From Planctomycetota bacterium (GTDB lineage: Bacteria > Planctomycetota > Phycisphaerae > UBA1845), in contig JAJRWX010000077.1 of assembly GCA_024276605.1 (NCBI GenBank), forward strand, positions 1 to 36,036: a stretch of 36,036 bases of DNA, read 5' to 3'. Position 1 is the first letter of the stretch. Every line of letters begins with the position of its first letter. The notes below the pieces were generated by a model that saw nothing but the letters and a program-made list of their open reading frames with translations, made no database searches and had not been told where the DNA came from. Of the stretch, positions 24,252 to 32,900 are shown piece by piece. Both the position numbers and the translations under genes were made by a program.

Positions 24252-26510
24252 TTAATTGGCTGAAGCTCGATGTTCTTTTTCGCGGTAATTCGTCACCTCT
24301 TTTGTCATCCATACTAAACCATTAAATGTCGTTGATGATGATGAGGATTCGTAAAAATCTATTTTCTTTACTACGGGGGCCATTTTGGCAATCATGCCGA
24401 GCACCTTCACAAGTATCTTCTGCTGCTGTGGATCCGGTATCATCATCATAGCCATGCTCCCTCCCATGGAGATACCACTCATCAGACCGGCTAGCTCATT
24501 ACCAAGACCGCGTTTATCCGTAAACGAGATACTCGTAAAACTTCCCTGAGGGATGGAAGCAGTATTCATGATCCGTTGGTTCTTGGTGATATTAGGATGC
24601 TTACCCATAGCGGTGTCCCGACATAGCGCGATGGCATCGGCGGAGGTGCCTAGCATGAGGTATCCATCAACAACGCCTAATTGCATGGTTGTGCTACCTA
24701 TGGATATAGCTAGGAAGTCGGGCAGGCGTTCGTCGGTAGACTCAGCCGTACGCAAGGCAAACATGGCCATCATCGGTTGTTGGGCGGCCATTTGTTGCAT
24801 AGCTTCACTCAGGTGTTTCAATCCCATGGTTAGCTTTTCACGGGCCACTTCCTCGTCGGTCACTTTGACCATTGTCACTGACGCCAAACCGAGATCGCTT
24901 GCCATAGTCACGCTGATGAACTCACCCTCGAAGAGTGCTAGCAGATCTCGTTCTACATTGAATCCATGTTGCTGTTGAACCTGATCCCATTGTTGGAGGA
25001 TGCCGATACCCTCAGGACCGACCATCTTGATGGTATCCAACACAAAATGATATAACGCCACAAAGCTCATGCTACTACTTACGGAGAAGGATTCTGTTTC
25101 TTTCGGTAGATAGCGACTGTATTGCTTTAACGGTTTGTGACTAGCGATGACCGGATAAAATGGATTACTAGCTGCATCTTTAACCAAGGCGAGCTTGCAG
25201 GATGAATGTGTGGTACGACCTTCCGTGTACTCCACAGTTGCGGAGTAATCCATAATACCAATAGTCTCAAAAATGCGATTGACAATGGCGATTTGTGCTG
25301 ATTTATCCGATGTGCCATGGCCCTCTGCTGCTTTCTTTGCTTTGGCTAACGCCGTTTTGAACCTTGCATCGCCGCGTAACGCTTTAAGATCATCATCACG
25401 AGCAATCTGTTGGGGATCATGGAAACCACCGTCCACTGCTTTCGTTAACCATGTTAGCGCATCTTCATTGTTGCCAGTGATGGCAGAGAAACAAGCCAAG
25501 TTATACATGACCAGACCGCTGTCGGGATCCGCCTCATTGGCTTTTTTAATCAGTGATAGTGCCTTTTTGTAATCCTTCTCGCCATACGCTTTTAAGGCTT
25601 GGCGATTTAACGCTGCCGCTGCTTGGTTGGTTGATCCTTGGCTAGCGCTGGAACCGCCCATTGACGCCATGCCTGCCGTAACGAGTTGTTGAATGGGTTT
25701 GAGCATCGTTTGCATATCAAAAAAAGTGACACTATCTTCCGCTTCAGGCAGACCCTGTAATGCCATCTTGTATCGTGGGCAGTTCGCCAGAGACTTAGCC
25801 GCATTCCGTCCTTGCATAAAATCCAGTGTCTCTTTGAGGATGTCAGTACCCAGGGTCATAATGATCATGTCGTTACGAAGCGCCAGAGACAGGCTTGCCG
25901 GTGCCTGATCAAGCGGCATCGATGCCGGTGCCAGTGTTACGATGTGATCACCAAATCCTTCGGGTTCGATGACGGCTACGACTGTATTACCAACGGCGCT
26001 ATTGATTTCATCGGCGGCAGTCCGGAATATGGCAGACAGGCCTTGAAAATTTTTCTTAGCACTACTGGCATCTCCTCTAAACATCCAGACCAAATCGGGA
26101 GGCCCCATATTGATTGAGCTACCACTGATATTTGGTTTCGGCAGTCGCTCGGCAAAAAGTACTTCCTTGCCTGCCATCGCGTGCCAATCAACGTCATCGA
26201 TTAGCTGTGTAATTTTTTCCTTTAATCGCTCAACCTCGGCACTTTGACCGTCGCTCAGAAATCCGCTAACCAGCGCCATCAAATCGTTGGTAATGCCGGT
26301 GGCTTCGAAAGCATCACACACTTCCTGCCAGTAGTCTTCAATAAATTGCCGCTCGGGGTTCGTTTTTCCGTATATGCATAAGAAGACATCGGAAGGCACA
26401 TACTTGGTAAGCCCTGGGGGTGTTGACCCTAAAGTGATATTCGGCATCAGGTAACCGAATACACAAAGAGAAAAAACCACCCTACGCACATTGCTCGCTT
26501 TGTTGTTCAT
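24252..26510 (-). CDS. Secreted protein with two DUF3352-like lobes separated by TPR repeats
   Basis: This 752-residue protein starts at 26510 (AAGGA eight bases upstream) with a signal peptide (MNNKASNVRRVVFSLCVFGYLMPNITLG). It contains TPR repeats at about residues 305-385 (ALKAYGEKDYKKALSLIKKA; GLVMYNLACFSAITGNNEDALTWLTKAV; DDDLKALRGDARFKTAL). The flanking parts look related to each other. Each ends in a similar block: MIIMTLGTDILKETLDFMQG with a PEAEDSVTFFD end in the first, and GYLMLGTSADAIALC with PQGSFTSISFTD in the second. This suggests an ancient duplication with TPRs between. It is rich in Met in places. Likely periplasmic; function unknown. Confidence 0.7.
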   Translation of the reverse strand: MNNKASNVRRVVFSLCVFGYLMPNITLGSTPPGLTKYVPSDVFLCIYGKTNPERQFIEDYWQEVCDAFEATGITNDLMALVSGFLSDGQSAEVERLKEKITQLIDDVDWHAMAGKEVLFAERLPKPNISGSSINMGPPDLVWMFRGDASSAKKNFQGLSAIFRTAADEINSAVGNTVVAVIEPEGFGDHIVTLAPASMPLDQAPASLSLALRNDMIIMTLGTDILKETLDFMQGRNAAKSLANCPRYKMALQGLPEAEDSVTFFDMQTMLKPIQQLVTAGMASMGGSSASQGSTNQAAAALNRQALKAYGEKDYKKALSLIKKANEADPDSGLVMYNLACFSAITGNNEDALTWLTKAVDGGFHDPQQIARDDDLKALRGDARFKTALAKAKKAAEGHGTSDKSAQIAIVNRIFETIGIMDYSATVEYTEGRTTHSSCKLALVKDAASNPFYPVIASHKPLKQYSRYLPKETESFSVSSSMSFVALYHFVLDTIKMVGPEGIGILQQWDQVQQQHGFNVERDLLALFEGEFISVTMASDLGLASVTMVKVTDEEVAREKLTMGLKHLSEAMQQMAAQQPMMAMFALRTAESTDERLPDFLAISIGSTTMQLGVVDGYLMLGTSADAIALCRDTAMGKHPNITKNQRIMNTASIPQGSFTSISFTDKRGLGNELAGLMSGISMGGSMAMMMIPDPQQQKILVKVLGMIAKMAPVVKKIDFYESSSSSTTFNGLVWMTKEVTNYREKEHRASAN

Positions 26511-26590
26511 CTGATATATCCTTTTTGCATAAAACGCATCATTCACCTCAGGAGAGGACACCCAAACGGGAGACGCTCAAACAGGTTGCG

Positions 26591-26618
26591 ATCATACTCA
26601 ATCGCTAAATACAGTCTA
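26591..26618 (-). promoter_or_regulatory. Possible promoter for the TPR protein gene
   Basis: On the minus strand TAGACT (26613-26618), a 16-bp spacer and TATGAT (26591-26596) lie about 80 bp upstream of the start at 26510. The fit is moderate. Confidence 0.3.
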
Positions 26619-26652
26619 CCCGTTGTTTCGGATGAGAGTATGTATAATTCAC

Positions 26653-26677
26653 GGGCTGTAACAAGTTCTTACAGCCC
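26653..26677. other. Perfect 9-bp stem-loop in an intergenic region
   Basis: GGGCTGTAA (26653-26661) pairs with TTACAGCCC (26669-26677) around a 7-nt loop. It lies downstream of the AAA+ ATPase gene on the minus strand but is not followed by a T-run, so it may be a transcript-stabilising hairpin or a weak terminator. Confidence 0.4.
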
Positions 26678-26777
26678 ATGACGGATTTGTACGAGGATGT
26701 CAGCCGATGCAGACACTTGCGTGATAAGTATACATGATTGGCGTGAGTTTACTGAGCAGATGATCTACTGACAATGA

Positions 26778-28214
26778 TTATAGCAGTGCAAAATAGCTTT
26801 CACATGCGAAATCAAAATGTTCATTTGTTGGTGTTGCTTCAGTGCCATCATATTTCGCTCGATTGATAATCTGCGTGATGAGGTCACGCGGATGACAGCA
26901 GCGAAAGGGGCGCCCGGCTTCCTGGTAATGCTTGTTAATCAGATGATCCAATACTGCTTCATCGAATGGAACTTCGAATTGCTCACTCATCATTTTGAAC
27001 AGGGTACGATATTCACTTTCCGTCGGATCGGGTACGTTAATTTTATAGGGAATCCGGCGAAGAAAAGCATCGTCAACCAGATCCCTCGGTTCCAAGTTCG
27101 TCGAAAAAACAATGAGCTGATCGAATGGTACTTGAAGTTTCTTGCCGTTAAACAGCGTCAAGTAGTCATACCTTTTTTCCAGTGGGACAATCCAACGATT
27201 AAGCAACTCAACGGGATTCATCCGTTGTCGGCCAAAGTCATCGATGACCAACGTACCGCAGTTACTTTTGAGTTGAAAAGGTGCTTCAGTGGTTTTTGTT
27301 TCGGGATCATACTGAAGTTCCAGGCTTTGCATGGTCAATTCACCTCCGACGATAATCGTGGGTCGTTTGATTCTGATCCACCTTGTATCAAGCCCATTCC
27401 CCTTAACGATTGACGGCGGAATGGTATTGGTCATTTCGTGGCATTGTGGATCATAAAGTTGAATCGTTTCTCCGTCGGCGTGAATGGCATAAGGAATCCA
27501 AATTTCAGTACCAAAACATCGCGTAATGCGCTCGGCAATGCTTGTTTTTCCATTACCGGGTTCGCCGTAAAGAAACAACCCACGCCCGGAGTTAATCGCC
27601 GGGCCAAGGCGATCCAACATAAAATCACTTATCAAAATATCTGAAAAAGCTTTTTGTAGTTGCTCGCGATGGGGATTTTCCTCCTGGATTGTCTGCGCCA
27701 ATACTGAGCTTACATACTGATCGAATGGCACCGGAGCCGGACCGCAGTAGGCGCATTCTTCTAAATACCGATTAGCAAGCTCACGACCCGATTCGGTCAA
27801 CATATACTCGAAGTCGCCCATCGAGGCTTGCCCTTTGTACACCACATACTGACGATTCTTCAACCCCGTGATTAGATCAATGGTCGGTTTTCCTGGTAAA
27901 CACAAATCCATGGCAATGCTGCGTCCTGAACAGACACCCACGGACAATAAATGTTTGAAGACCAATGCCTCGATATATGTTTCAGGTAAGCCTGCTTCCG
28001 CATAGGTTTCACATTCCTTCGGTAAGAATACGGTGCGATTGGCAGCCACTTGTGGCGTTTCTTCTACTGGTGAGTTAGGCGTTTCACTCATCAGCATTTC
28101 CGCGGGTGGCGCCTCTGCGACAGCTTGGGATCGTGGTTGCGTCACAGCGTGGAGACCGAGTGATCGAGGCTTGGGCACGGGCGTCACAGGTGTTTGTCCA
28201 TCCAATATCGTCAT
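26778..28214 (-). CDS. AAA+ ATPase (MoxR/RavA-like architecture)
   Basis: This 478-residue protein has a Pro-rich, probably disordered N-terminus (1-60) and a middle region with a winged-helix look (about 75-150, SGRSIAMDLCLPGKPTIDLITGLKNRQYVVY). The AAA+ module has Walker A GEPGNGKT (217-224), Walker B TLVIDDF (321-327) and sensor 1 STN (371-373), and ends in a helical lid. The ATPase has the general look of a chaperone-like MoxR/RavA enzyme. Planctomycete genomes carry similar proteins of unknown role. It lacks membrane spans. It is upstream of the TPR gene on the same strand with a 267-bp gap, so a functional link is possible but not shown. Confidence 0.8.
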   Translation of the reverse strand: MTILDGQTPVTPVPKPRSLGLHAVTQPRSQAVAEAPPAEMLMSETPNSPVEETPQVAANRTVFLPKECETYAEAGLPETYIEALVFKHLLSVGVCSGRSIAMDLCLPGKPTIDLITGLKNRQYVVYKGQASMGDFEYMLTESGRELANRYLEECAYCGPAPVPFDQYVSSVLAQTIQEENPHREQLQKAFSDILISDFMLDRLGPAINSGRGLFLYGEPGNGKTSIAERITRCFGTEIWIPYAIHADGETIQLYDPQCHEMTNTIPPSIVKGNGLDTRWIRIKRPTIIVGGELTMQSLELQYDPETKTTEAPFQLKSNCGTLVIDDFGRQRMNPVELLNRWIVPLEKRYDYLTLFNGKKLQVPFDQLIVFSTNLEPRDLVDDAFLRRIPYKINVPDPTESEYRTLFKMMSEQFEVPFDEAVLDHLINKHYQEAGRPFRCCHPRDLITQIINRAKYDGTEATPTNEHFDFACESYFALL

Positions 28215-28603
28215 GGCTACATATTCCTCTTGAAGTTTATAGCATGGCTACAGTTGAATCATGATCGGGGCGTGGATGAACCACATGCTGCCCGATGAGA
28301 AAGCGACTAATGCAACTATTCAATACACTGATCTTACGGGCAATGTGGGTTGCAAGTCCGTATGTGCAATCCATTCATGCCATCGATGCCGGCGTGACTA
28401 TTACCGGGCCTCTTAACAGGGGCTTGCTCAATTCCAGCGCAGTGTTGATCCGTCCACGCGTGCCGAAGGTATGCTTTGCTGGGTGTTATAACTGAGAAGA
28501 GAGTGCGTAAGCCCTGTTGTCAGACAGGCGACCAAGTGCTCTAATGTTGCGCTTCGTGCCCAATGCCGTACGTGCCATAACTATGTAAGGAAAGTGAACA
28601 CGC
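28215..28603. other. Intergenic region, no gene seen apart from a promoter
   Basis: This 389-bp region separates the divergent AAA+ and mqnD genes. A 66-codon open frame at 28295-28495 has no ribosome site and no family features. I see only the mqnD promoter near its right end. Confidence 0.5.
28517..28545 (+). promoter_or_regulatory. Putative sigma70-type promoter of mqnD
   Basis: TTGTCA (28517-28522), a 17-bp spacer and TCTAAT (28540-28545) each match the consensus at five of six bases. The predicted leader is about 50 nt. Confidence 0.6.
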
Positions 28604-29446
28604 ATGACGCCTCGACAGCTTACGCTCGGACATAGTCCCGATCCCGATGATGCTTTCATGTTCTATGGGCTAGCCACGCATCAGCTCGACACCAAGGGTT
28701 GGTCTTTTGAGCATGTTTTACAGGATATTCAGACGCTCAATGATCGTGCTACACGGGGAGAGCTGGACATTACAGCCATCAGTATCCATGCTTATCCCTA
28801 CGTGGCCGATAAATATGCGATCACCAACTGCGGCGCCAGCATCGGTGAAGGTTACGGTCCGATGGTGGTGACGCGACAGGCCATGTCCATAGATGACCTG
28901 CGCGGTAAGAAAATAGCTATACCCGGTGAAATGACTACGGCCTTTCTAGCTCTGAACCTGTTGCTGGGGAAGGGTTCGTTCACACACGAAGTCGTCATGT
29001 TCGATAAAATATTGCAGCATGTCGAAGCCGGGGGGGCGGATGCTGGTCTTATCATCCACGAAGGACAGCTCACTTACGACCGACACGATTTGAAGCTTGT
29101 GGTTGATCTGGGCGTTTGGTGGAAAGAAATGACCAATTTACCACTCCCACTCGGTGGTAATTGCATTCGTCGCGATTTTGGTTCTCAGGCTATGGCCGAG
29201 GTCGCTGGCATTCTTAAAGAAAGCATCCGATTCAGCCTGGCTAACCGTGATCTAGCCGTCAAACATGCCTTGCAATTCGCGCGTGACCTCGATACCAATC
29301 TGGCAGATACTTTCGTCGGCATGTACGTCAACGATCGTACGATCGACTATGGAGATGAAGGTAGGCAGGCCGTGCGCGAGATATTGAGAAGGGGAAGCGA
29401 AGCCGGGATAGTGCCGTCTGTTGACACCATTGATTTCATTGGTTGA
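28604..29446 (+). CDS. mqnD: 1,4-dihydroxy-6-naphthoate synthase (futalosine pathway)
   Basis: MqnD converts cyclic dehypoxanthine futalosine to 1,4-dihydroxy-6-naphthoate in the alternative menaquinone pathway. The 280-residue protein has the periplasmic-binding-protein-like fold of the family, beginning LTLGHSPDPDDAFMFYGL. It contains EGYGPMVV, IAIPGEMTTAFLALNLLLG and the conserved active-site His152 (AGLIIHEGQLTY). NLPLPLGGNCIRRDFG follows. AAGGA lies 12 bases before the ATG, slightly far. No other mqn gene is in the window, so the pathway genes are scattered. Its presence indicates menaquinone-based respiration. Confidence 0.95.
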   Translation: MTPRQLTLGHSPDPDDAFMFYGLATHQLDTKGWSFEHVLQDIQTLNDRATRGELDITAISIHAYPYVADKYAITNCGASIGEGYGPMVVTRQAMSIDDLRGKKIAIPGEMTTAFLALNLLLGKGSFTHEVVMFDKILQHVEAGGADAGLIIHEGQLTYDRHDLKLVVDLGVWWKEMTNLPLPLGGNCIRRDFGSQAMAEVAGILKESIRFSLANRDLAVKHALQFARDLDTNLADTFVGMYVNDRTIDYGDEGRQAVREILRRGSEAGIVPSVDTIDFIG

Positions 29447-29503
29447 CGTCTATCCTCATGCCAAATGGTTGAGGGGCTGTGTACTCGGGGCGAGGTCGCG
29501 TAT

Positions 29504-30496
29504 ATGCCCATTTATCGATGCAAGTGTGGTGCGAAGTATAACATTCCGGACTCCGCAGCCGGTCGACGCGTGCGATGTAAGAAATGTGACCATCTGTTCA
29601 CCGTGCCGAAGACCTAGCAGGAGATCATTCCCTTCGCGGTCGTTCCGGAAGAGGAAACAGGTACTTACGCGCCGCAGTTTGAATCATCACCGGACCACCC
29701 CAATGAAGGCCCTACACCTACCCTCATTGAGGAGCGCGCCGAAAAAGGTTACGCGCAAAGCGTGCTATGGACTTTTCTTTTTCTCTCGCAACCTAGTAAC
29801 CTCATCACTTTTCTTGCGTTGTGGTTTCTGTTTTCCATCGCAACGCTTTCTCCTTTTTTTCTCATTACCATATTCTTAGGTTGGTGGTACGCTGCATTCC
29901 GTTTTGAAGTTATTCTATCTGGTGCAGCCGGAGATGATGATATTCCGGATATAAGCTTTTCGGGCGATTTTTGGAATGAACTTGTTCTTCCCGCCCTCAA
30001 GTGGTTCATCAGTTGGCTATTTGTGATGATGCCGTTATTGGTGTATCTGATCACAAACATTGCCAATGGTTCAATCAGCGTACAAATAATTGTTCCGCTT
30101 GCATTGGGGGGTGTAAGCACTCTCTTGCAATTCGGAAGTGACCCGTGGATTCCGATTCTCGTTGTCGTAGGCATGGTCATGTGGCCTATATCTATCTTGT
30201 GCGTGACGATCGGTGGATTGGGAACCTTGCTACGTTTTGACCTCATGCTCGTCACGATGGTCAAGTCCTTTGGTGGGTATATTGTGACACTCATCTTGCT
30301 GGGTATCGCCGCTGGAATCGCCATAGCGTTTGAACTATATCTCACTCCCGCGGGCGGATCCCTATTCTCCGCGGATGCTATCATCAATAATGCCATCAAA
30401 GTAGGCATCAATCTGTATTTAGATATTGTGTTGATGCGGATCATCGGCCTTTATTACCGACATTTCAAAAACAAGTTCGCCTGGGATTGGGGTTAG
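29504..30496 (+). pseudogene. Zinc-finger membrane protein, interrupted by in-frame TAG
   Basis: From ATG 29504 the frame encodes a CxC...CxxC zinc finger of the MJ0042 type (Cys6, Cys8, Cys25, Cys28). TAG at 29615-29617 (codon 38) interrupts it, and the same frame then continues for 292 codons to TAG 30494-30496. The second part has an acidic, Pro-rich linker and about five or six hydrophobic spans (VLWTFLFLSQPSNLITFLAL..., FISWLFVMMPLLVYLITNIA...), like Yip1/DUF4013-type planctomycete proteins. Zinc finger plus membrane spans is a usual combination in this phylum, so I take it as one gene. CAG or GAG to TAG would suffice. A GTG at 29762 could restart a membrane-only product. Confidence 0.7.
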
Positions 30497-30569
30497 CACA
30501 GTTTCACTTATTGTGTCGCGCGGCCATGTGCAAGGCTTCTTTTGCCCGTGGTGGCCACCGGAGCTACAC

Positions 30570-30622
30570 GGGTAAGTCCCGATGTATCCCGATGTATAGT
30601 CGGGATACATCGGGACTTACCC
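30570..30622. repeat. Perfect 23-bp inverted repeat between convergent genes
   Basis: The arms at 30570-30592 and 30600-30622 are perfect reverse complements around a 7-nt loop (TGTATAG). The left arm and loop also contain a direct duplication of CCCGATGTAT. It lies between the ends of the zinc-finger membrane gene and mcsB. It is too GC-rich and lacks a T-run for a classical terminator; a REP-like or miniature mobile palindrome is possible. Confidence 0.85.
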
Positions 30623-30654
30623 ATGCCACCCGAATTCTTAGCTGTGACGAAGCA

Positions 30655-31707
30655 CTAGCCCGCCATTTTTTTGCGGATGTAGTTTGCTCTGGCTGTGGCC
30701 CGCTCGCTACCGTTCATGGTTGTCCCGGCTCGTTTTTGTAGGTGGGCTGATTGCGTGTGTAAGAAGATTTCATTCAGCGTTTGGATATCGATGACATTAA
30801 ATTGTTTCATGTGGATGGCCATACGTATGGGGGATAGCAGCGTCTGTGTTTCCTGGGTGCTGATACAACGAGCGTTGGCCAGTAGGCCGTAGGCACGCCA
30901 AACCTTATCCTCGAACTGTGCTTGATTGTGTTTGATGAGCGTCTCGCGGGCTGCGTATTCGTAATCGACGATGCGTGGAATAATTTTATGACTGAAGACC
31001 TCGACAATTTCCTCTTCTGAGACGCCAAGGGTGGATTGATTGGAAATCTGATACAGATCGCCTACGACGTCCGTCCCTTCGCCATATTGGCCTCGAACAG
31101 CCAGCCGCATGTCGCGGGCGGCGCGCTCAACGCGCTCGATCTCTTTGGTCCATTTGAGAGCGGGTAGGTGCATCATGACCGACACGCGGATGCCCGTGCC
31201 GACGTTTGTGGGGCAGGCGGTGAGGTAGCCTAGTTGTTTGTCGAATGCGAAGGGGATGCGATCGCTGAGTTTGTCATCGATGGTGTTGACTTTCGTCCAG
31301 AGTTGCTCGAGTTGTAAGCCGTCGCTTAACACTTGCATACGCAGATGGTCTTCCTCGTTAATCATGAGTGCAGCAGATTCGTCGCGGGATATGCTGACCC
31401 CTCGGCTACCTTCACAGACCGCGTGGTGGTGACTAATCAAGTGACGTTCGACGAGCAGTTGGCGATCGAGCGGTGTGGCTTTATCGACGTCGATAAAAAG
31501 TGTGGTGTTGAGGGGATATAATCGAGCGACTTCGGCGCTGAGCGTTTCGTAAATATCTCGACGTTGACTAGGGCTAGCGGTAGAAAGAAAGGGACGCTGT
31601 GCCACATTTCGAGCGAGTCGAATGCGCGAGGAAATGACCACGTCGGCATGAGGGCCGTTGCCACCCAGCCAGGCGCCCATGTTTGATGTTAAGTCGTCGA
31701 GTATCAT
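30655..31707 (-). CDS. mcsB: Protein arginine kinase McsB
   Basis: McsB phosphorylates arginine residues in proteins and in Firmicutes marks them for ClpCP degradation. The 350-residue product has the guanido-kinase fold: VVISSRIRLARNV near the N-terminus, the ISRDESAALMINEEDHLR active-site region, GYLTACPTNVGTGIRVSVMMHLPAL and the C-terminal ERATARANYIRKKM that corresponds to the phosphoarginine-sensing RDxxRA-type motif. Its ATG overlaps the stop of mcsA (31704-31707), so the pair is coupled. No ctsR or clpC is in the window. Confidence 0.95.
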   Translation of the reverse strand: MILDDLTSNMGAWLGGNGPHADVVISSRIRLARNVAQRPFLSTASPSQRRDIYETLSAEVARLYPLNTTLFIDVDKATPLDRQLLVERHLISHHHAVCEGSRGVSISRDESAALMINEEDHLRMQVLSDGLQLEQLWTKVNTIDDKLSDRIPFAFDKQLGYLTACPTNVGTGIRVSVMMHLPALKWTKEIERVERAARDMRLAVRGQYGEGTDVVGDLYQISNQSTLGVSEEEIVEVFSHKIIPRIVDYEYAARETLIKHNQAQFEDKVWRAYGLLANARCISTQETQTLLSPIRMAIHMKQFNVIDIQTLNEIFLHTQSAHLQKRAGTTMNGSERATARANYIRKKMAG

Positions 31708-32201
31708 GCTGATGCAGGGCCGTCCAACGCTTTAAGTTGATCTCGTACGCGCGCTGCCAGTTCATAGTTTTCGTCTTGGATGGCTTGATCCAGTTCACGG
31801 CGCAGCTTGAAGGCGCCGGTCTGACGTCGTACCGTTTCATCTGCGGTAGACGGTACTTTGCCAATATGGTGCGTTGCGCTGCCATGGGCACGCTGGATCA
31901 TGGGGATGAGCGCTTCACGGAACACTTCGTAGTCACGTGGGCATCCAAGCTGGCCTTTGGCTCGAAACTCGCGGAAGGTGACACCGCAATGGGGGCACGC
32001 TTGTTCATCCACGGCGCCGAGTCCGGTTTTTTGCTTGATAAATTCCTGGAGAATTTCCGTAGTCGTCTGATGAGTTTGTTTGATAATGACGCCCTCGGAT
32101 TGTGCACACGCTTCGCAAAGATGGCGCTCTCGTTTTTCGGGCACATCCGTGATGTGTACGGTGGCTTTAGCCTTCTTGCAATGTTCGCATGCTACGTCCA
32201 T
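31704..32201 (-). CDS. mcsA: McsA: zinc-binding UVR-motif activator of McsB
   Basis: This 165-residue protein has two pairs of CxxC zinc motifs in the N-terminal part (ACEHC, LCEAC) and a third cysteine cluster (ACPHCGVTF...LGCPRDY). A C-terminal UVR domain (LDQAIQDENYELAARVRDQL) completes it. McsA activates the arginine kinase McsB and links it to Clp chaperones in Bacillus. Gene order mcsA-mcsB with a four-base overlap is kept here as in Firmicutes. A weak AAGG lies 11 bases before the ATG. Confidence 0.93.
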   Translation of the reverse strand: MDVACEHCKKAKATVHITDVPEKRERHLCEACAQSEGVIIKQTHQTTTEILQEFIKQKTGLGAVDEQACPHCGVTFREFRAKGQLGCPRDYEVFREALIPMIQRAHGSATHHIGKVPSTADETVRRQTGAFKLRRELDQAIQDENYELAARVRDQLKALDGPASA

Positions 32202-32289
32202 GGAATCGTTACCTTTATGGTGTTCGATCTCCCCGAAAGAATTTTAGGAACCTGCTTATCCATCGTCAAATGGAGGCGGCACGCTACAG

Positions 32290-32661
32290 TTATGCTTGTT
32301 GAGGTGGTTCGTATATGGCGATGCAACCGAGCGCCTCAGTGACTTCTACGCGCCGTATGGGGGCGATATCCTTAGCGCTCATGGCGTCAGCGATAAATCT
32401 AGCCACGATTTCAGCGGTTGGATAGGGGCATTGTAAGGCTTTGTGCCCATTGAGATCAGTGTTGTGTAGTTGGCTCAGTATGTCGGATAGTGCGGTTTGG
32501 GCCACATGGAAATCCGCCACCATACCCAGGTCGTCTAGTGTTTGTCGGTATAAGTGAACGCACACCGACCAATCATGGACATGAGACTTTTCCAGCGTGC
32601 CGTCAGGTAGCTTGACGTGGTGCGATGCAAGAAAGCTGCCATGTACCCAGATTTGAAACAT
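32290..32661 (-). CDS. Divergent 6-pyruvoyl-tetrahydropterin synthase/QueD homologue
   Basis: This 123-residue protein has the T-fold pattern of PTPS/QueD: a zinc triad of His14 or His15 (FLASHH) with His27 and His29 (HVHDW), a GxHKALQCPYPTAEIVARFI segment and Glu109 (VTEA). QueD makes 6-carboxytetrahydropterin for queuosine. However, the catalytic Cys found a few residues before the HxH motif in QueD is missing; Glu24 lies three residues before His27. The Asp of the LDH motif is Leu65. Glutamate in place of Cys is known in PTPS-III enzymes, so a different pterin reaction is possible. It lies 88 bp upstream of mcsA on the same strand. Confidence 0.75.
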   Translation of the reverse strand: MFQIWVHGSFLASHHVKLPDGTLEKSHVHDWSVCVHLYRQTLDDLGMVADFHVAQTALSDILSQLHNTDLNGHKALQCPYPTAEIVARFIADAMSAKDIAPIRRVEVTEALGCIAIYEPPQQA

Positions 32662-32812
32662 GTTCGTAGACCGCCGTGTTGACTATGGATGACCCCCGCT
32701 ATGGGCACCCTTGTTTTATATGTGACATCGTATCCACGGTAAGCGTTGGGGTTCTCTGAGTTTCGACCGACACAAAACCATAGAGCTTGCCTGAGCGTGT
32801 TTCGTTGTACAT

Positions 32813-32841
32813 TTGCATTTCGATAACATCGATACTATTGT
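32813..32841 (+). promoter_or_regulatory. Possible trpE promoter
   Basis: TTGCAT (32813-32818), a 17-bp spacer and TATTGT (32836-32841) lie about 60 bp before trpE. No Trp-rich leader peptide or attenuator is evident between this and the start. Confidence 0.3.
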
Positions 32842-32900
32842 ACCTTGTCAAGCGGAGCGATCCCACCCCCTACAAGTTGTTTTCGCAAAGGTTGTTTCAT

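Noticed and set aside
26643-26648. TATAAT as a plus-strand promoter
   Set aside because: There is no fitting -35 and no plus-strand gene downstream; it would run antisense into the AAA+ gene.
28295-28495. A 66-codon open frame between the AAA+ gene and mqnD
   Set aside because: No ribosome site, no family features and unremarkable composition.
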